A stretch of DNA of 64,000 nucleotides from Bacteroidales bacterium UBA2287 (GCA_002345675.1 DDWL01000019.1:1-64000), one strand, 5' to 3'. Shown: positions 27,158 through 36,254, counted from the first letter of the stretch. Translations and numbers: made by a program. Notes: a model not told the origin generated them from the sequence alone.

Positions 27158-28009
27158 ATGAAGCAATTAATTTTTATTTTATTTCTACTCTCACTGTCTT
27201 TAACTTTTCCTTATCAAGCCAAAAGCATCGAAAATATTGTGGGTATTGATAAATCTGTTAGTGAAAAGAGGGTTATTACAACAGATACTGTAAAAATAAA
27301 TAGACAGCATCGTTTTTCTAGTATCAAAAGATCTCGTTATAGTTCATTTAAGGGAATAATTGTTAAAGCTAGTGGATTTAGTTTTTCGATGGAATGTGGA
27401 AATGGCGGAGGAGGAAATACAAGTTTCACAAATCAAAAAATTGATGAGCCCGATTATAAAACAACTTATGAAAATCAATTTCGAAGTCAGCATTTAATGC
27501 TTGGTATTCGATACAATTTCAATAACTTTTTTACAAGCATTAATTACACTAGAGAGCATTTAAACCCTCAGGATGGTAAAATGACTCAAGCAATACCCAC
27601 TTTGAGCACAAGAACTACCAAAGGACTAACGAATTACTTCTCAAAGGATAAGAACTACTATGGTGTAAATGTGGGATACGACATTCGGAATAGTTCCCGT
27701 ATGTTCTTTTCGCCATACCTTGGCTATAGTTTATTTTCATATGTGGGAAATAAAAAATCGTTTAATGAGCTTCAAAAAAACAGACATGCATTAAACTTAG
27801 GCTTAAATATTTTCTTTTCAACTAATGGGGGAAATTTACTTTTTTTCGTTAACTCATTCTACTCCAAACAGTTTTTTCAACAATCCGATATTATAGTTAA
27901 GGACCCAAGAACTTACCAAATGATAACTCTTGTTAACGATAAAATGGAACATAACCAAATTTTCGTTTCCTTTGGGTGTCAGTTTAAATTATCAAACAGA
28001 GTTTTTTAA
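27158..28009 (+). CDS. Probable outer-membrane beta-barrel protein
   Basis: A 283-residue exported protein. The signal peptide (MKQLIFILFLLSLSLTFPYQAKS) is clear. After a Lys/Arg/Ser-rich linker (residues about 45-68) the sequence shows alternating amphipathic strands typical of a small outer-membrane barrel: LMLGIRYNFNNFFTSINYTRE, YYGVNVGYDIR, FSPYLGYSLFSYVG, ALNLGLNIFFS, and a C-terminal IFVSFGCQFKLSNRVF ending in Phe. A glycine cluster, GNGGGGN, lies at residues about 82-88. No named family is recognised. It is the middle gene of a three-gene cluster. Confidence 0.72.
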   Translation: MKQLIFILFLLSLSLTFPYQAKSIENIVGIDKSVSEKRVITTDTVKINRQHRFSSIKRSRYSSFKGIIVKASGFSFSMECGNGGGGNTSFTNQKIDEPDYKTTYENQFRSQHLMLGIRYNFNNFFTSINYTREHLNPQDGKMTQAIPTLSTRTTKGLTNYFSKDKNYYGVNVGYDIRNSSRMFFSPYLGYSLFSYVGNKKSFNELQKNRHALNLGLNIFFSTNGGNLLFFVNSFYSKQFFQQSDIIVKDPRTYQMITLVNDKMEHNQIFVSFGCQFKLSNRVF

Positions 28010-28022
28010 TTAGAAAACCAAC

Positions 28023-28856
28023 ATGAAATTTCACTTTATTTCAATTCTTTGTCTTCTCCTTTCACAATCACTATTCTCATCGTCGCAAGACACAATTATT
28101 ACCAAAGACATACAATGGCTAAGGCATTTACCTCCAGCAATCCAGTATTGTTTTTATGAAAAAAATCAGTTTCGTATTGTAAAAGAGAATGACATTTCGT
28201 TGCTGATGCCCTTAAAGAAAATTAATCTTCGAATTTTTCCCGATGTAGTAGATCTTTCCTTTTTAAAGGATTTTAAAGAAGTTGAAGAACTTCTTTTAGG
28301 TCCATCAATAAAAGATGTTTCTATTCTCACAAATAATGAATTTGGAAAACTAAGAAAACTCGATATTTCGTTTACCTATATTGATGATAAATTACTAAAC
28401 GAAATGAAACTCCCAAAACTTAATCGGCTTGTGCTAACTGGTTCAAACGTAAGGGAACTCGACTTTATTAAGACATTTCCAAATCTTAGCGAAGTAGAGG
28501 TTCTTCCCAATCAATTCTCCAAAAAGCAATTAAACGAGATAATGGAAAATTATCCAGAAATTTCGATTGTTTTCCCAAGCGATCTATCATTCAATTCTTA
28601 CGAAAGCATTGAAATGAATATTGATAAATATATTAATTACTTTGCTGCTAATTATGGAGTTGCATCATCACTTCCAAAAAAATTTAAAATTCAAATTACT
28701 ATTTCAAAAAATGGCATTGTAAAGGATGCTACTATTATTAATAGAAAAAAGAAAACGGATAATCTATTTGAGGAATTATTAACCCGAATGATTCTTTTTC
28801 CAAACCACGATTCTGTTGAACAAATTCTTATAATTCCCATTAAAATTGAAAGTTAG
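28023..28856 (+). CDS. Exported leucine-rich-repeat protein with TonB-C-like tail
   Basis: A 277-residue exported protein. A signal peptide covers about residues 1-20. Residues 66-185 read as degenerate leucine-rich repeats (KINLRIFPDVVDLSFLKDF, KLRKLDISFTYIDDKLL, KLNRLVLTGSNVRELDFI). Residues 219-277 (KFKIQITISKNGIVKDATII ... FEELLTRMILFPNHDSVEQILIIPIKI) resemble the C-terminal domain of TonB-family proteins: a strand, a turn with K/N-G, a second strand, a helix and a third strand. There is no N-terminal membrane anchor as in true TonB, so it is not an energy transducer of the usual design. It is the last gene of the unknown cluster, starting 13 bases after the barrel gene. Confidence 0.68.
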   Translation: MKFHFISILCLLLSQSLFSSSQDTIITKDIQWLRHLPPAIQYCFYEKNQFRIVKENDISLLMPLKKINLRIFPDVVDLSFLKDFKEVEELLLGPSIKDVSILTNNEFGKLRKLDISFTYIDDKLLNEMKLPKLNRLVLTGSNVRELDFIKTFPNLSEVEVLPNQFSKKQLNEIMENYPEISIVFPSDLSFNSYESIEMNIDKYINYFAANYGVASSLPKKFKIQITISKNGIVKDATIINRKKKTDNLFEELLTRMILFPNHDSVEQILIIPIKIES

Positions 28857-28978
28857 GGTGCATTTATGCACATTAACGCTACTTCCTCCCTCCTTGTTTC
28901 GATAAAACACTACACTTTAAATGAGTTTGTGGCATTATCTCCATCCAATTTTTATTAGCAGAAAAACTTTACAGAACT

Positions 28979-29443
28979 TTAAAGCATATACTTTTTCATT
29001 GCATTTTCAATAATCTCCAAGTGATCGAAAGCAAGCTGTGGAAGTTTACTTAAAGGAATCCAAATTGCCGCAGCGGCATCGTCGCCTGCAATTGGCTTAA
29101 GGTTTTCGGTTACTAATGCGCTATATGCAATGGCTATATTTCGGTCGCGGGGATCGCGATTTGGGCTGTCGAAAACGCCAAGAAATTCGAGAGATACTTC
29201 GGTAATTCCTGTTTCCTCGGCAAGTTCGCGTTTTGCAGCATCAACGAGTAGCTCATCCATTTCGGCAAAACCACCGGGTAATGCGTATAAGCCTTTGTAG
29301 GGTTGGTTTCCACGTTTAACAAGAAGTACAAAATATGAATTATTAATGCTATCTCGGTAAAACACAACAGCATCAACTGTAACAAGCATTCGGGGGTACT
29401 GATAGGTAAATAATTTAGGATTACTTGTTGTCCCCTTTGTCAT
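28979..29443 (-). CDS. Nudix hydrolase
   Basis: A 154-residue cytosolic hydrolase of nucleoside-diphosphate-linked substrates. The complete Nudix box runs from Gly58 to Ile80 (GGFAEMDELLVDAAKRELAE then ETGI), including the RELAEE core that binds divalent metal. The N-terminal YPRMLVTVDAVVFYRD and LPGGF are typical of the ADP-ribose/NAD-type subgroup. I preferred the ATG at 29443 over the GTG at 29470, but the longer form cannot be excluded. Either start overlaps the end of a small membrane-protein gene (29421-29540), which suggests coupled translation. The exact substrate is not predictable. Confidence 0.92.
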   Translation of the reverse strand: MTKGTTSNPKLFTYQYPRMLVTVDAVVFYRDSINNSYFVLLVKRGNQPYKGLYALPGGFAEMDELLVDAAKRELAEETGITEVSLEFLGVFDSPNRDPRDRNIAIAYSALVTENLKPIAGDDAAAAIWIPLSKLPQLAFDHLEIIENAMKKYML

Positions 29444-29540
29444 TGTCTGTCGAGTTTTTTCGTCGTTCACGAATTCGATACACCAACCAAATAGCGACTG
29501 CTACAACTGCAACAAAAATAATTAGCTGATTCTTTATCAT
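29421..29540 (-). CDS. Small single-span membrane protein
   Basis: A 39-codon frame: start MIKNQLIIFVAVVAVAIWLV, then a short basic/polar tail (YRIRERRKNSTDNDKGDNK). Residues 6-21 form one transmembrane helix and the positive patch YRIRERRK follows it, a plausible Nin/Cout small membrane protein or membrane tether. It overlaps the Nudix ATG (29443) by 23 bases in another frame. This overlap at the head of an enzyme gene, plus the clear helix-then-basic pattern, argues that it is real, but with no homologue comparison it could still be chance. Confidence 0.5.
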   Translation of the reverse strand: MIKNQLIIFVAVVAVAIWLVYRIRERRKNSTDNDKGDNK

Positions 29541-29556
29541 ATCATTTATTTATATC

Positions 29557-29628
29557 AGTTCTCAGTGTTCAGTTCTCAGTGTTCAGTTCTCAGTGTTCAG
29601 TCTTCGGACTTCCGTCATCCGACTTCCG
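29557..29628. repeat. 14-bp tandem repeat tract
   Basis: Three perfect units of AGTTCTCAGTGTTC (29557-29570, 29571-29584, 29585-29598), then CTTCGGACTTCCGTC-type words. The tract runs up to the stop codon of the NlpC/P60 gene at 29630. Confidence 0.9.
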
Positions 29629-29629
29629 C

Positions 29630-30418
29630 CTATAGAACCCTCTTAATAATCCTCAATTTATGCGAGTAGGTTTGGGTTTTTACACAAAAAATGCCCTGTT
29701 GGTCTAGCTTGTCAATTCTTACAAATCCTGAGCTATGAATAATTTCACCGTTGGGCAAAACAATTCCAACATGCGTTATATTTCCATCCTCATTGTCGAA
29801 AAAGGCTAAATCGCCTGCTTGGGTTAAGTTAACAAAATCGACTGTAGTTCCCTCTTTAACCTGTTGTGAAGCATCGCGGGGGAGTTTATAGCCAATTGAC
29901 TTAAAAACGACCTGCACAAGACCTGAGCAGTCGACTCCATATGGCGAACGCCCGCCCCACAGGTAAGGTGAGTTTATGTAGTTAACAGCAATTTTTGAAA
30001 TATTCTCGAGAATTGTTCCTTCGTCGGAATCGAATGGGACGCTATATATTTTATAGGTTTCATTAGGGAATTTAAACTCGCCCATGTCGGTATTAAAATG
30101 AAAAAGGGAAGAGCCAGGACATAACTTAATTGGGTACTTGTCGCCAACTCGCTGGGCGTTAAAAGCACGGGTGGCGCACTTTTCGTAGCCAAAACTTTTA
30201 AGCCAATCGTTATCTTCGGCATTAAGCATTAAGCAAAGCTTACTATCTAACCACCCCTCGTACGAGTCGTGCGCTACAGAAACCCTTAGCCAGCCTTTGT
30301 ATTGCTCGTAAACTGAAAATGTTTCGCCAAAAAGTAGCTGGCTAACCATTTCACTCCTTTCAAAGGGCTCACGGCGCAATGCAGCAAGACACTGGTTTAC
30401 AATACCATAAATCATCAC
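29630..30418 (-). CDS. NlpC/P60 (C40) cell-wall peptidase with SH3 domains
   Basis: A 262-residue cysteine peptidase predicted to cut gamma-D-Glu-containing bonds in peptidoglycan stem peptides. Residues 1-120 carry SH3b-type binding domains (LLFGETFSVYEQYKGWLRVSVAHDSYEGWLDSKL). The NlpC/P60 domain covers about residues 135-262. The catalytic Cys164 lies in GVDCSGLVQV, His near 213 in THVGIVLPNGE, and the third position in EIIHSSGFVRID. No signal peptide is evident, as in related cytosolic or muropeptide-recycling C40 peptidases of Bacteroidota (YkfC/Spr-like), so muropeptide turnover is the likely role. The second Met is an alternative start. Confidence 0.92.
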   Translation of the reverse strand: MMIYGIVNQCLAALRREPFERSEMVSQLLFGETFSVYEQYKGWLRVSVAHDSYEGWLDSKLCLMLNAEDNDWLKSFGYEKCATRAFNAQRVGDKYPIKLCPGSSLFHFNTDMGEFKFPNETYKIYSVPFDSDEGTILENISKIAVNYINSPYLWGGRSPYGVDCSGLVQVVFKSIGYKLPRDASQQVKEGTTVDFVNLTQAGDLAFFDNEDGNITHVGIVLPNGEIIHSSGFVRIDKLDQQGIFCVKTQTYSHKLRIIKRVL

Positions 30419-30554
30419 TTTGATTTAATAAATAATAATTGTTTAAAGTTAGCAAAATACAACTTAATAAAATAAAATACTAAGTGTGACTTATAATTAA
30501 ATGTTGAAGCATTTTCTAAGTTAACTTTTTTACCCAAAAATTGAAGTAATATGC

Positions 30555-30562
30555 TAATTTTG
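30555..30562 (+). promoter_or_regulatory. Possible promoter box of the HD phosphohydrolase gene
   Basis: TAATTTTG is an exact TAnnTTTG box 95 bases before the GTG start; the upstream box is weak. Confidence 0.4.
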
Positions 30563-30656
30563 TAAAATGTCGATTTGGAAGTTGTTACTGATTTACTAAA
30601 ACAATACTTTCAGAAAGTTGTTTTTATACCATAATTATTACTAAAATTAAAAAGTC

Positions 30657-32756
30657 GTGAATAAGTTTTTTCGTTTTGTTCAACTCTACTTCCGAAATAT
30701 TATCCGAATCTCATACTTTGCAATTGCTGCAATGGCAATAGTTTTTTTTCTACCACGCGAAGGAAGGTTTAAGTACGAGTTTCAAAAAGGGAAACCCTGG
30801 CTTCACGAAAACCTCTTTGCCCCATTCGATTTTCCTGTGCATAAATCGGAGCAGGAAATTGTAGCCGAAAAGAATAAAATACTCCGCGATTTTAAGCCCT
30901 TTTTCCATTACGACTCTACAACCGTAACAAATGTTATCGATTTAATCCGCTCCGAATATAAAAAGCAGTTTAACACATATCAACTTAAAACAAAACTAAA
31001 GCCAGCACAATCGAAGCCAATTTACTTCGATAAAATTGAGCGTGCAATTGTACAAATGTACAGGCGAGGCGTAATTGATGTAACCGAAATTCAATCGTCG
31101 AAAGCCCTTTCGCAAGGAACAATTAGTCTACTAATTAACAATATAGCTTACGAAACTCCCTTAAGCGACGTTTACACCCCTACTACGGCTGTTGAACACT
31201 TACAGTCGGTTTGCAGCCGAATAACTGAATTAGACGATGGCGTTGAGGCAAAGCTGATTCGTCAATTTCCTTTTGCAACCTATATACAGCCAAACCTTTT
31301 TTACGACGCCTCATCGTCGGAAAAGTATAAAAACTCAATGCTGGTAAACCTTTCAACAACAAGAGGGTTAGTACAAACTGGCGAACGAATTATTACCGAA
31401 GGCGAAGTGGTGAGTAACGAGAGCTACAGGGTTTTGGAGTCGTTAAAGTTCGAGTACGAGAGCCGATTAGGCTTTTCGCACAATTCGTGGATGCTAATTC
31501 TTGGACAAGGTTTACTGGTTTCCATACTGTTTTTAATACTTTACCTATTCCTGCTAAATTTTCGCAGGGAAGTTTTACTGTTCGACTTAAAAGTGCTTTT
31601 TATTCTTTTACTAATAAGCATTGTCACCATATCATCATCGTTTGTACTAAAATCGAGCGGGGTTAGCATTTACCTTATACCCTTTGCTATTGTACCAATT
31701 TTTATTCGGGTATTTTACGATGCACGCTTGGCGCTTTTCATTCACTTAGTTACCATATTCTTAGTAGCCTTTTTTGTTCCTAACGGTTTTGAGTTTGTAT
31801 TCGTTAGCTTTATTGCTGGAGTAGTTGCAATACTAAGCCTAACAAACCTATACCGAAGGGGAAAACTATTTCTAACTGTATCGTTAGTTTTACTATCGTA
31901 CGTTATTGTTTTTATTGGACTTACAATTATTCAAGAGGGAAGTTTAACTGCCGTAAATCCCATGTATTTGTTATGGTTTACGGGGAACGCCTTACTCCTA
32001 CTGGCATCGTACCAGCTAATTTACCTATTCGAAAAAATATTCGGATTCCTGTCCGACACCACGTTAATGGAAATTTCCGATACAAATCAGGATTTGCTTC
32101 GAAAACTTGCCGAAGTTGCGCCAGGCACTTTTCAGCATTCGCTGCAAGTTGCCAACCTTGCCGAAGCTGCCATTCAGAAAATTGGAGGTAATGCACTGCT
32201 TGTGAGGGCTGGCGCATTGTATCACGACATTGGCAAAATGAACAATCCGTTTTACTTTATCGAAAACCAGTCGCCCGAATTTAATCCTCATAACAACCTC
32301 GATTTCGAGGAAAGCGCTGAAATAATTATTAAGCATGTTCCCGATGGAATTGCATTAGCCCAAAAACATCGCCTTCCTGAGCAGCTAATTGAGTTTATAA
32401 GCATGCATCACGGAACAAGTAAAGTGCAGTACTTTTTTAGGTTATACCGCGATAAGTACCCCGAAATGAAGGACGAGTTTCAGCGTTTTGTTTACCCTGG
32501 GCCCAAACCAAATGCTAAGGAAACGGCGGTTCTTATGATGGCAGATTCGGTTGAGGCAGCATCGCGAACACTAAAAAGCATAACACACCAAAGTATTGAC
32601 AACCTGGTTGAAAGCATTATTAACCAACAACAATTAGAGGAGCAGTTTAACGAATCGAACATAACCTTTAAGGACATACCAATTATTAAGCAGGTTTTTA
32701 AAAAGAAACTGCTTAATATTTACCATGCTCGAATTGAGTACCCCGAAAAGTACTAA
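30657..32756 (+). CDS. 7TM-HD family phosphohydrolase (PgpH-like)
   Basis: A 699-residue inner-membrane protein. After one N-terminal helix (YFAIAAMAIVFFL) there is a long extracytoplasmic 7TMR-HDED domain (about residues 35-275). Seven transmembrane helices follow (about 275-475), then a cytoplasmic HD domain with HDIGKMNNPFYF near residues 523-534 and the second metal segment HHGTSKVQYFF near 590. Characterised relatives (Listeria PgpH) are cyclic-di-AMP phosphodiesterases, so a second-messenger hydrolase is the most likely role. Translation seems to begin at a GTG (30657); no in-frame ATG lies close to the first helix. It ends in a very long palindrome shared with the convergent lolA gene. 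Confidence 0.93.
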   Translation: MNKFFRFVQLYFRNIIRISYFAIAAMAIVFFLPREGRFKYEFQKGKPWLHENLFAPFDFPVHKSEQEIVAEKNKILRDFKPFFHYDSTTVTNVIDLIRSEYKKQFNTYQLKTKLKPAQSKPIYFDKIERAIVQMYRRGVIDVTEIQSSKALSQGTISLLINNIAYETPLSDVYTPTTAVEHLQSVCSRITELDDGVEAKLIRQFPFATYIQPNLFYDASSSEKYKNSMLVNLSTTRGLVQTGERIITEGEVVSNESYRVLESLKFEYESRLGFSHNSWMLILGQGLLVSILFLILYLFLLNFRREVLLFDLKVLFILLLISIVTISSSFVLKSSGVSIYLIPFAIVPIFIRVFYDARLALFIHLVTIFLVAFFVPNGFEFVFVSFIAGVVAILSLTNLYRRGKLFLTVSLVLLSYVIVFIGLTIIQEGSLTAVNPMYLLWFTGNALLLLASYQLIYLFEKIFGFLSDTTLMEISDTNQDLLRKLAEVAPGTFQHSLQVANLAEAAIQKIGGNALLVRAGALYHDIGKMNNPFYFIENQSPEFNPHNNLDFEESAEIIIKHVPDGIALAQKHRLPEQLIEFISMHHGTSKVQYFFRLYRDKYPEMKDEFQRFVYPGPKPNAKETAVLMMADSVEAASRTLKSITHQSIDNLVESIINQQQLEEQFNESNITFKDIPIIKQVFKKKLLNIYHARIEYPEKY

Positions 32757-32764
32757 CTTAACGC

Positions 32765-32814
32765 ACCAAAATGGAGGGAGCCAATGCGTACGCATTGGCT
32801 CCCTCCATTTTGGT
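32765..32814. terminator. Perfect 50-bp palindrome, bidirectional terminator
   Basis: A perfect inverted repeat with 25-bp arms and no loop: AACCAAAATGG-type A/T ends surround AGGGAGCCAATGCGT and its complement. It lies between the convergent HD phosphohydrolase and lolA genes, 9 and 15 bases from their stop codons. The arms end in A/T tracts, so either transcript would form a GC-rich hairpin followed by U residues. Confidence 0.85.
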
Positions 32815-32828
32815 TAATAGCAGCTAAT

Positions 32829-33482
32829 CTATCTTAAGTCAACAATTTCAATACCCTTTATTTTTTTTGGTTCAAAAGCAAAATCTTCGTCCTTAGCTGG
32901 CGCATTAGCTTTAAACTTCTTTACCTTAATAATGTAATTATTGCCGTCTTTCCCTTGGTATTTAATTGATTGGGGCTCGAGGTTGTCCTTTAAAAATTTA
33001 ATTTTTATTATTGAATAGCTAACCGAAATATCGTTGGGGTACAAATCGACTTCGTAAACATATTTGCCACTTTCAATTTTTTCGCCAATAAACTTCGACT
33101 TAAAATCTTTTTCGTAGTCTGTAAATATTTTCGATGGGTCTTCGAAAAAACCACCCTCAACAGAACTTGGATTCGAAATGGTAACCTCCCTTGCTTCGGG
33201 AATATACTGCCACTTTGTAGTGCCGTTAAAATAGATCTCCATTCCCATTAAATCGAGATAATACTTCGACCCCTTAATTACAAGTTTCCCTTCGTGGGTA
33301 TCGGAAATGTTCTCCTTTAGGTTTTCAAGTGTAAACGTAAAACTGGCTTTAATTGATTGGTAGCCCTTCATTTTTTCCGAAAAAGACTTTACAACATCCT
33401 TCCCTAATGGAGCCGTTTGTGCCGAAACTTGAAAAAAGGCAAAAAGCAAAACCCCTAACCCAATTATTTTAATCTTCATCAT
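32829..33482 (-). CDS. lolA: LolA-like outer-membrane lipoprotein carrier
   Basis: A 217-residue periplasmic carrier that would escort lipoproteins from the inner-membrane LolCDE machinery to the outer membrane. The signal peptide ends near SAQ (residue 22). The half-barrel fold is suggested by SIKASFTFTLENLKENISDTHEGKLVIKGSKYYLDLMGMEIYFNGTTKWQYIPEAREVTIS, spread over residues about 42-102. It lies 81 bases downstream of ftsK on the same strand; FtsK-LolA adjacency is widespread in Bacteroidota and supports the assignment. There is no LolB gene here, as is usual for the phylum. Confidence 0.9.
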   Translation of the reverse strand: MMKIKIIGLGVLLFAFFQVSAQTAPLGKDVVKSFSEKMKGYQSIKASFTFTLENLKENISDTHEGKLVIKGSKYYLDLMGMEIYFNGTTKWQYIPEAREVTISNPSSVEGGFFEDPSKIFTDYEKDFKSKFIGEKIESGKYVYEVDLYPNDISVSYSIIKIKFLKDNLEPQSIKYQGKDGNNYIIKVKKFKANAPAKDEDFAFEPKKIKGIEIVDLR

Positions 33483-33563
33483 CGTTAAATATTCTAAAAG
33501 TTAGTTGTAGAAAATACATTACAGTATATTGCAAGTCAAATACCGTGCAACAATTTTTATTTG

Positions 33564-36077
33564 CTATTTAATATCGTTTAGCGAGGTAAATATCTTCGTA
33601 AGCGATACTTCGTCCATAATTAAAACCTGCCTTGCCTTGCTCCCCTCCGATTGTCCAACAATACCAGCTGCCTCGAGCTGATCCATAATTCGACCTGCCC
33701 TATTATACCCAATTGCAAATTTACGCTGAATTAGCGAAGTTGATCCCTGCTGATGCTGAACAATTAGCAACGCTGCATCCTCGAATAGATCGTCACGCTT
33801 TTGCAAGTCAACGGTAATAGTGTCTTCGGCGGTATCGCCGGTGTATTCGGGCAGCATAAATGCCGATGCGTATCCCTGTTGGTTTCCGATAAAATCGGTT
33901 AATCGCTCAATTTCGGGAGTGTCGATAAAAGCGCACTGAACACGAACCAAGTCGTTGCCAGTTGAAATTAGCATGTCGCCTCGTCCTATAAGTTGGTTTG
34001 CACCAGGAGTATCGAGAATTGTACGCGAATCGATCATCGACGAAACCCTAAAGGCTATTCGTGCAGGGAAGTTTGCCTTAATTACCCCAGTAATAATGTT
34101 TGTGGTTGGACGCTGCGTTGCAATAATAAGGTGAATACCAATTGCGCGAGCAAGCTGAGCCAAACGGGCAATGGGCGTTTCAATTTCGCGTCCAGCTGTC
34201 ATAATTAAATCGGCAAACTCGTCGATAATTACAACAATATAAGGTAAAAATTTGTGCCCCTTGTTGGGGTTAAGCCTACGGGCGGTGAACTTTTCGTTGT
34301 ACTCTTTTATATTTCGAACATGGGCTGCTTTAAGCAAATCGTAGCGTGAGTCCATTTCGATGCAAAGCGAATTGAGGGTATTAATAACCTTTTGCGTGTC
34401 GGTAATAATTGCCTCCTCGGTGTCGGGTAGCTTAGCAAGAAAATGCTTTTCGAGTTTGGTGTATAGGGTTAGTTCAACCTTTTTTGGGTCGACAAGCACA
34501 AACTTAAGCTGAGCAGGATGCTTTTTGTAAAGCAGCGATGCTACAATTGCATTTAACCCAACCGATTTACCCTGACCTGTTGCTCCAGCAACTAAAAGGT
34601 GGGGCATTTTTGCTAGGTCGATAACAAAAGTTTCGTTCGATATGGTTTTACCTAAAGCCAAAGCTAAGTCGAACTTGCTCTCCTGAAACTTAGCCGACCG
34701 AAGTATTGAGAACATCGAAACAACCTCGGGTTTTTGGTTAGGAACCTCAATACCAATAGTACCCCTACCGGGAATGGGCGCAATAATACGTATTCCTAAA
34801 GCCGAAAGGCTAAGGGCAATATCGTCCTCTAAACTTTTTATTTTGCTAATTCGAACACCCGGCGCAGGAACTATTTCGTAAAGCGTAACAGTAGGGCCTA
34901 CTGTAGCAACTATACGTGCAATTTCAATTTTATAGTTGGCAAGGGTTTCAACAATTTTGTTTTTGTTCGAGTGCAACTCCTCTTCCGACACTGGAGCCTG
35001 ACGGCTTTTGTAATCCTCAAGCAGCTCGAGTGGAGGGCGCTGGTACGACGACAAATCGAGGGTAGGGTCGTAAAAGTCGTTCTCGTCAATTATTTCACCC
35101 TCAAACTCCTTTTCGTGGTGCACCTCAACGGTTAACTCAACTCCATCGCTATTGTCGGTTATAACAATAGTTTCCGAGTTGGGCTCCTTTTCGGTTTCCA
35201 ATTCAACACTGGGTTCAACTGTGTTATTTACAGTAAAAATATCTTCGGAAATTGGAGTGTTATTTACTTGAAAAAGAGCATCTTCTTTAAATGGGTCAGG
35301 TGCTATTGTTTCACTTTCGCTAACTTTACGAGCCTTCTTTTCTGGTTCTTTTTTCTCATCACTTTCACCTTTATTTTCAACGGCCTGATTAGAAACACCT
35401 TCAGACTCAAGCGTATCCAATATTTCGTCGGTTGCTGGCTTTGGCTTTCGTTTAAATAGAGAAATAAAATACATTAAAGCAAAGTAGAAGAATCTATCGA
35501 GCCAGTAAAGAGTGTTTTTATTAATATATATAAGGTATGCTATAACTAAAAGTAATACAATAAAAGCTGTTCCAATTTTGCCAATAAAGGCATTTAACCA
35601 CTGGCTAACAAATAAGCCATGCGCACCGCCCAAACCACTTCCTAAAATTCCACCTGCAGCACCAAAAAGGAAACCAAGGGTTAATGAGAATACAAGAACT
35701 CCAAGAATAATTTTAAAGGTCGATTTCCAAAGTGGCATTAACTTAATTTTGAAAAAGTTTATGCCAAACAGAAAAATAATAAAAGGAAAAACCATCGAAG
35801 GTAAACCGAACCAACGGTTCATAAACTGCGAAGCGAAAAGTGCTCCAATTTTCCCTGCCCAATTGTCGACTACAACACTCGAATCGGAAAAAACGGTTTG
35901 CCATTCGAAACTTTGGTCAACCTTCCATGTAAATAGGTATGAAATAAAGGCTACCGCAAGGTAAATTGAAAAGAATACAACTAAAACCCCTATGGTAAAC
36001 CTTACCCTTTCGTCCTTAAAAAATGATGTTTTAGGCTTTTGTTCTGTTTCTGCTTGCTTGGTGTCGGACTTAGCCAT
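33564..36077 (-). CDS. ftsK: DNA translocase FtsK
   Basis: An 837-residue septal DNA pump that clears chromosome ends at division and activates XerCD recombination. The N-terminus has four transmembrane helices (about residues 25-190: FTIGVLVVFFSIYLAVAFISYLF; VFPFIIFLFGINFF; IILGVLVFSLTLGFLFGAAGG; IVLLLVIAYLIYI). An acidic linker covers about 215-345. The motor has Walker A GATGQGKS near 495 and Walker B YIVVIIDEFADLI near 615. The C-terminal winged-helix gamma domain (about 765-830, LIQRKFAIGYNRAGRIMDQLEAAGIVG) would read the polar KOPS-like sequences. It is full length for a Bacteroidota FtsK/SpoIIIE. Confidence 0.97.
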   Translation of the reverse strand: MAKSDTKQAETEQKPKTSFFKDERVRFTIGVLVVFFSIYLAVAFISYLFTWKVDQSFEWQTVFSDSSVVVDNWAGKIGALFASQFMNRWFGLPSMVFPFIIFLFGINFFKIKLMPLWKSTFKIILGVLVFSLTLGFLFGAAGGILGSGLGGAHGLFVSQWLNAFIGKIGTAFIVLLLVIAYLIYINKNTLYWLDRFFYFALMYFISLFKRKPKPATDEILDTLESEGVSNQAVENKGESDEKKEPEKKARKVSESETIAPDPFKEDALFQVNNTPISEDIFTVNNTVEPSVELETEKEPNSETIVITDNSDGVELTVEVHHEKEFEGEIIDENDFYDPTLDLSSYQRPPLELLEDYKSRQAPVSEEELHSNKNKIVETLANYKIEIARIVATVGPTVTLYEIVPAPGVRISKIKSLEDDIALSLSALGIRIIAPIPGRGTIGIEVPNQKPEVVSMFSILRSAKFQESKFDLALALGKTISNETFVIDLAKMPHLLVAGATGQGKSVGLNAIVASLLYKKHPAQLKFVLVDPKKVELTLYTKLEKHFLAKLPDTEEAIITDTQKVINTLNSLCIEMDSRYDLLKAAHVRNIKEYNEKFTARRLNPNKGHKFLPYIVVIIDEFADLIMTAGREIETPIARLAQLARAIGIHLIIATQRPTTNIITGVIKANFPARIAFRVSSMIDSRTILDTPGANQLIGRGDMLISTGNDLVRVQCAFIDTPEIERLTDFIGNQQGYASAFMLPEYTGDTAEDTITVDLQKRDDLFEDAALLIVQHQQGSTSLIQRKFAIGYNRAGRIMDQLEAAGIVGQSEGSKARQVLIMDEVSLTKIFTSLNDIK

Positions 36078-36213
36078 TGATTCGCAATGCTTAAAAAATA
36101 TTATTCATTAAAAATAAATATGCAAAATAATGCAATTATTCTGATTATTGGAAGTAGTAGTCCATAAATTAAGAGAGACACCGAATCGGCATGTTTTTAA
36201 ACTACAAACTGAA

Positions 36214-36248
36214 GACTGCCGACTGTAGACTGTAGACTGTAGACTGTA
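36214..36248. repeat. 7-bp tandem repeat tract (GACTGTA)
   Basis: GACTGCC followed by four perfect units of GACTGTA (36221-36248), six bases from the stop codon of the lipoprotein gene at 36255. Confidence 0.9.
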
Positions 36249-36254
36249 ATCGCC

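Noticed and set aside
35512..35964. 150-codon frame antisense to ftsK
   Set aside because: It is a shadow of the hydrophobic N-terminal region of FtsK, with no recognisable protein feature.
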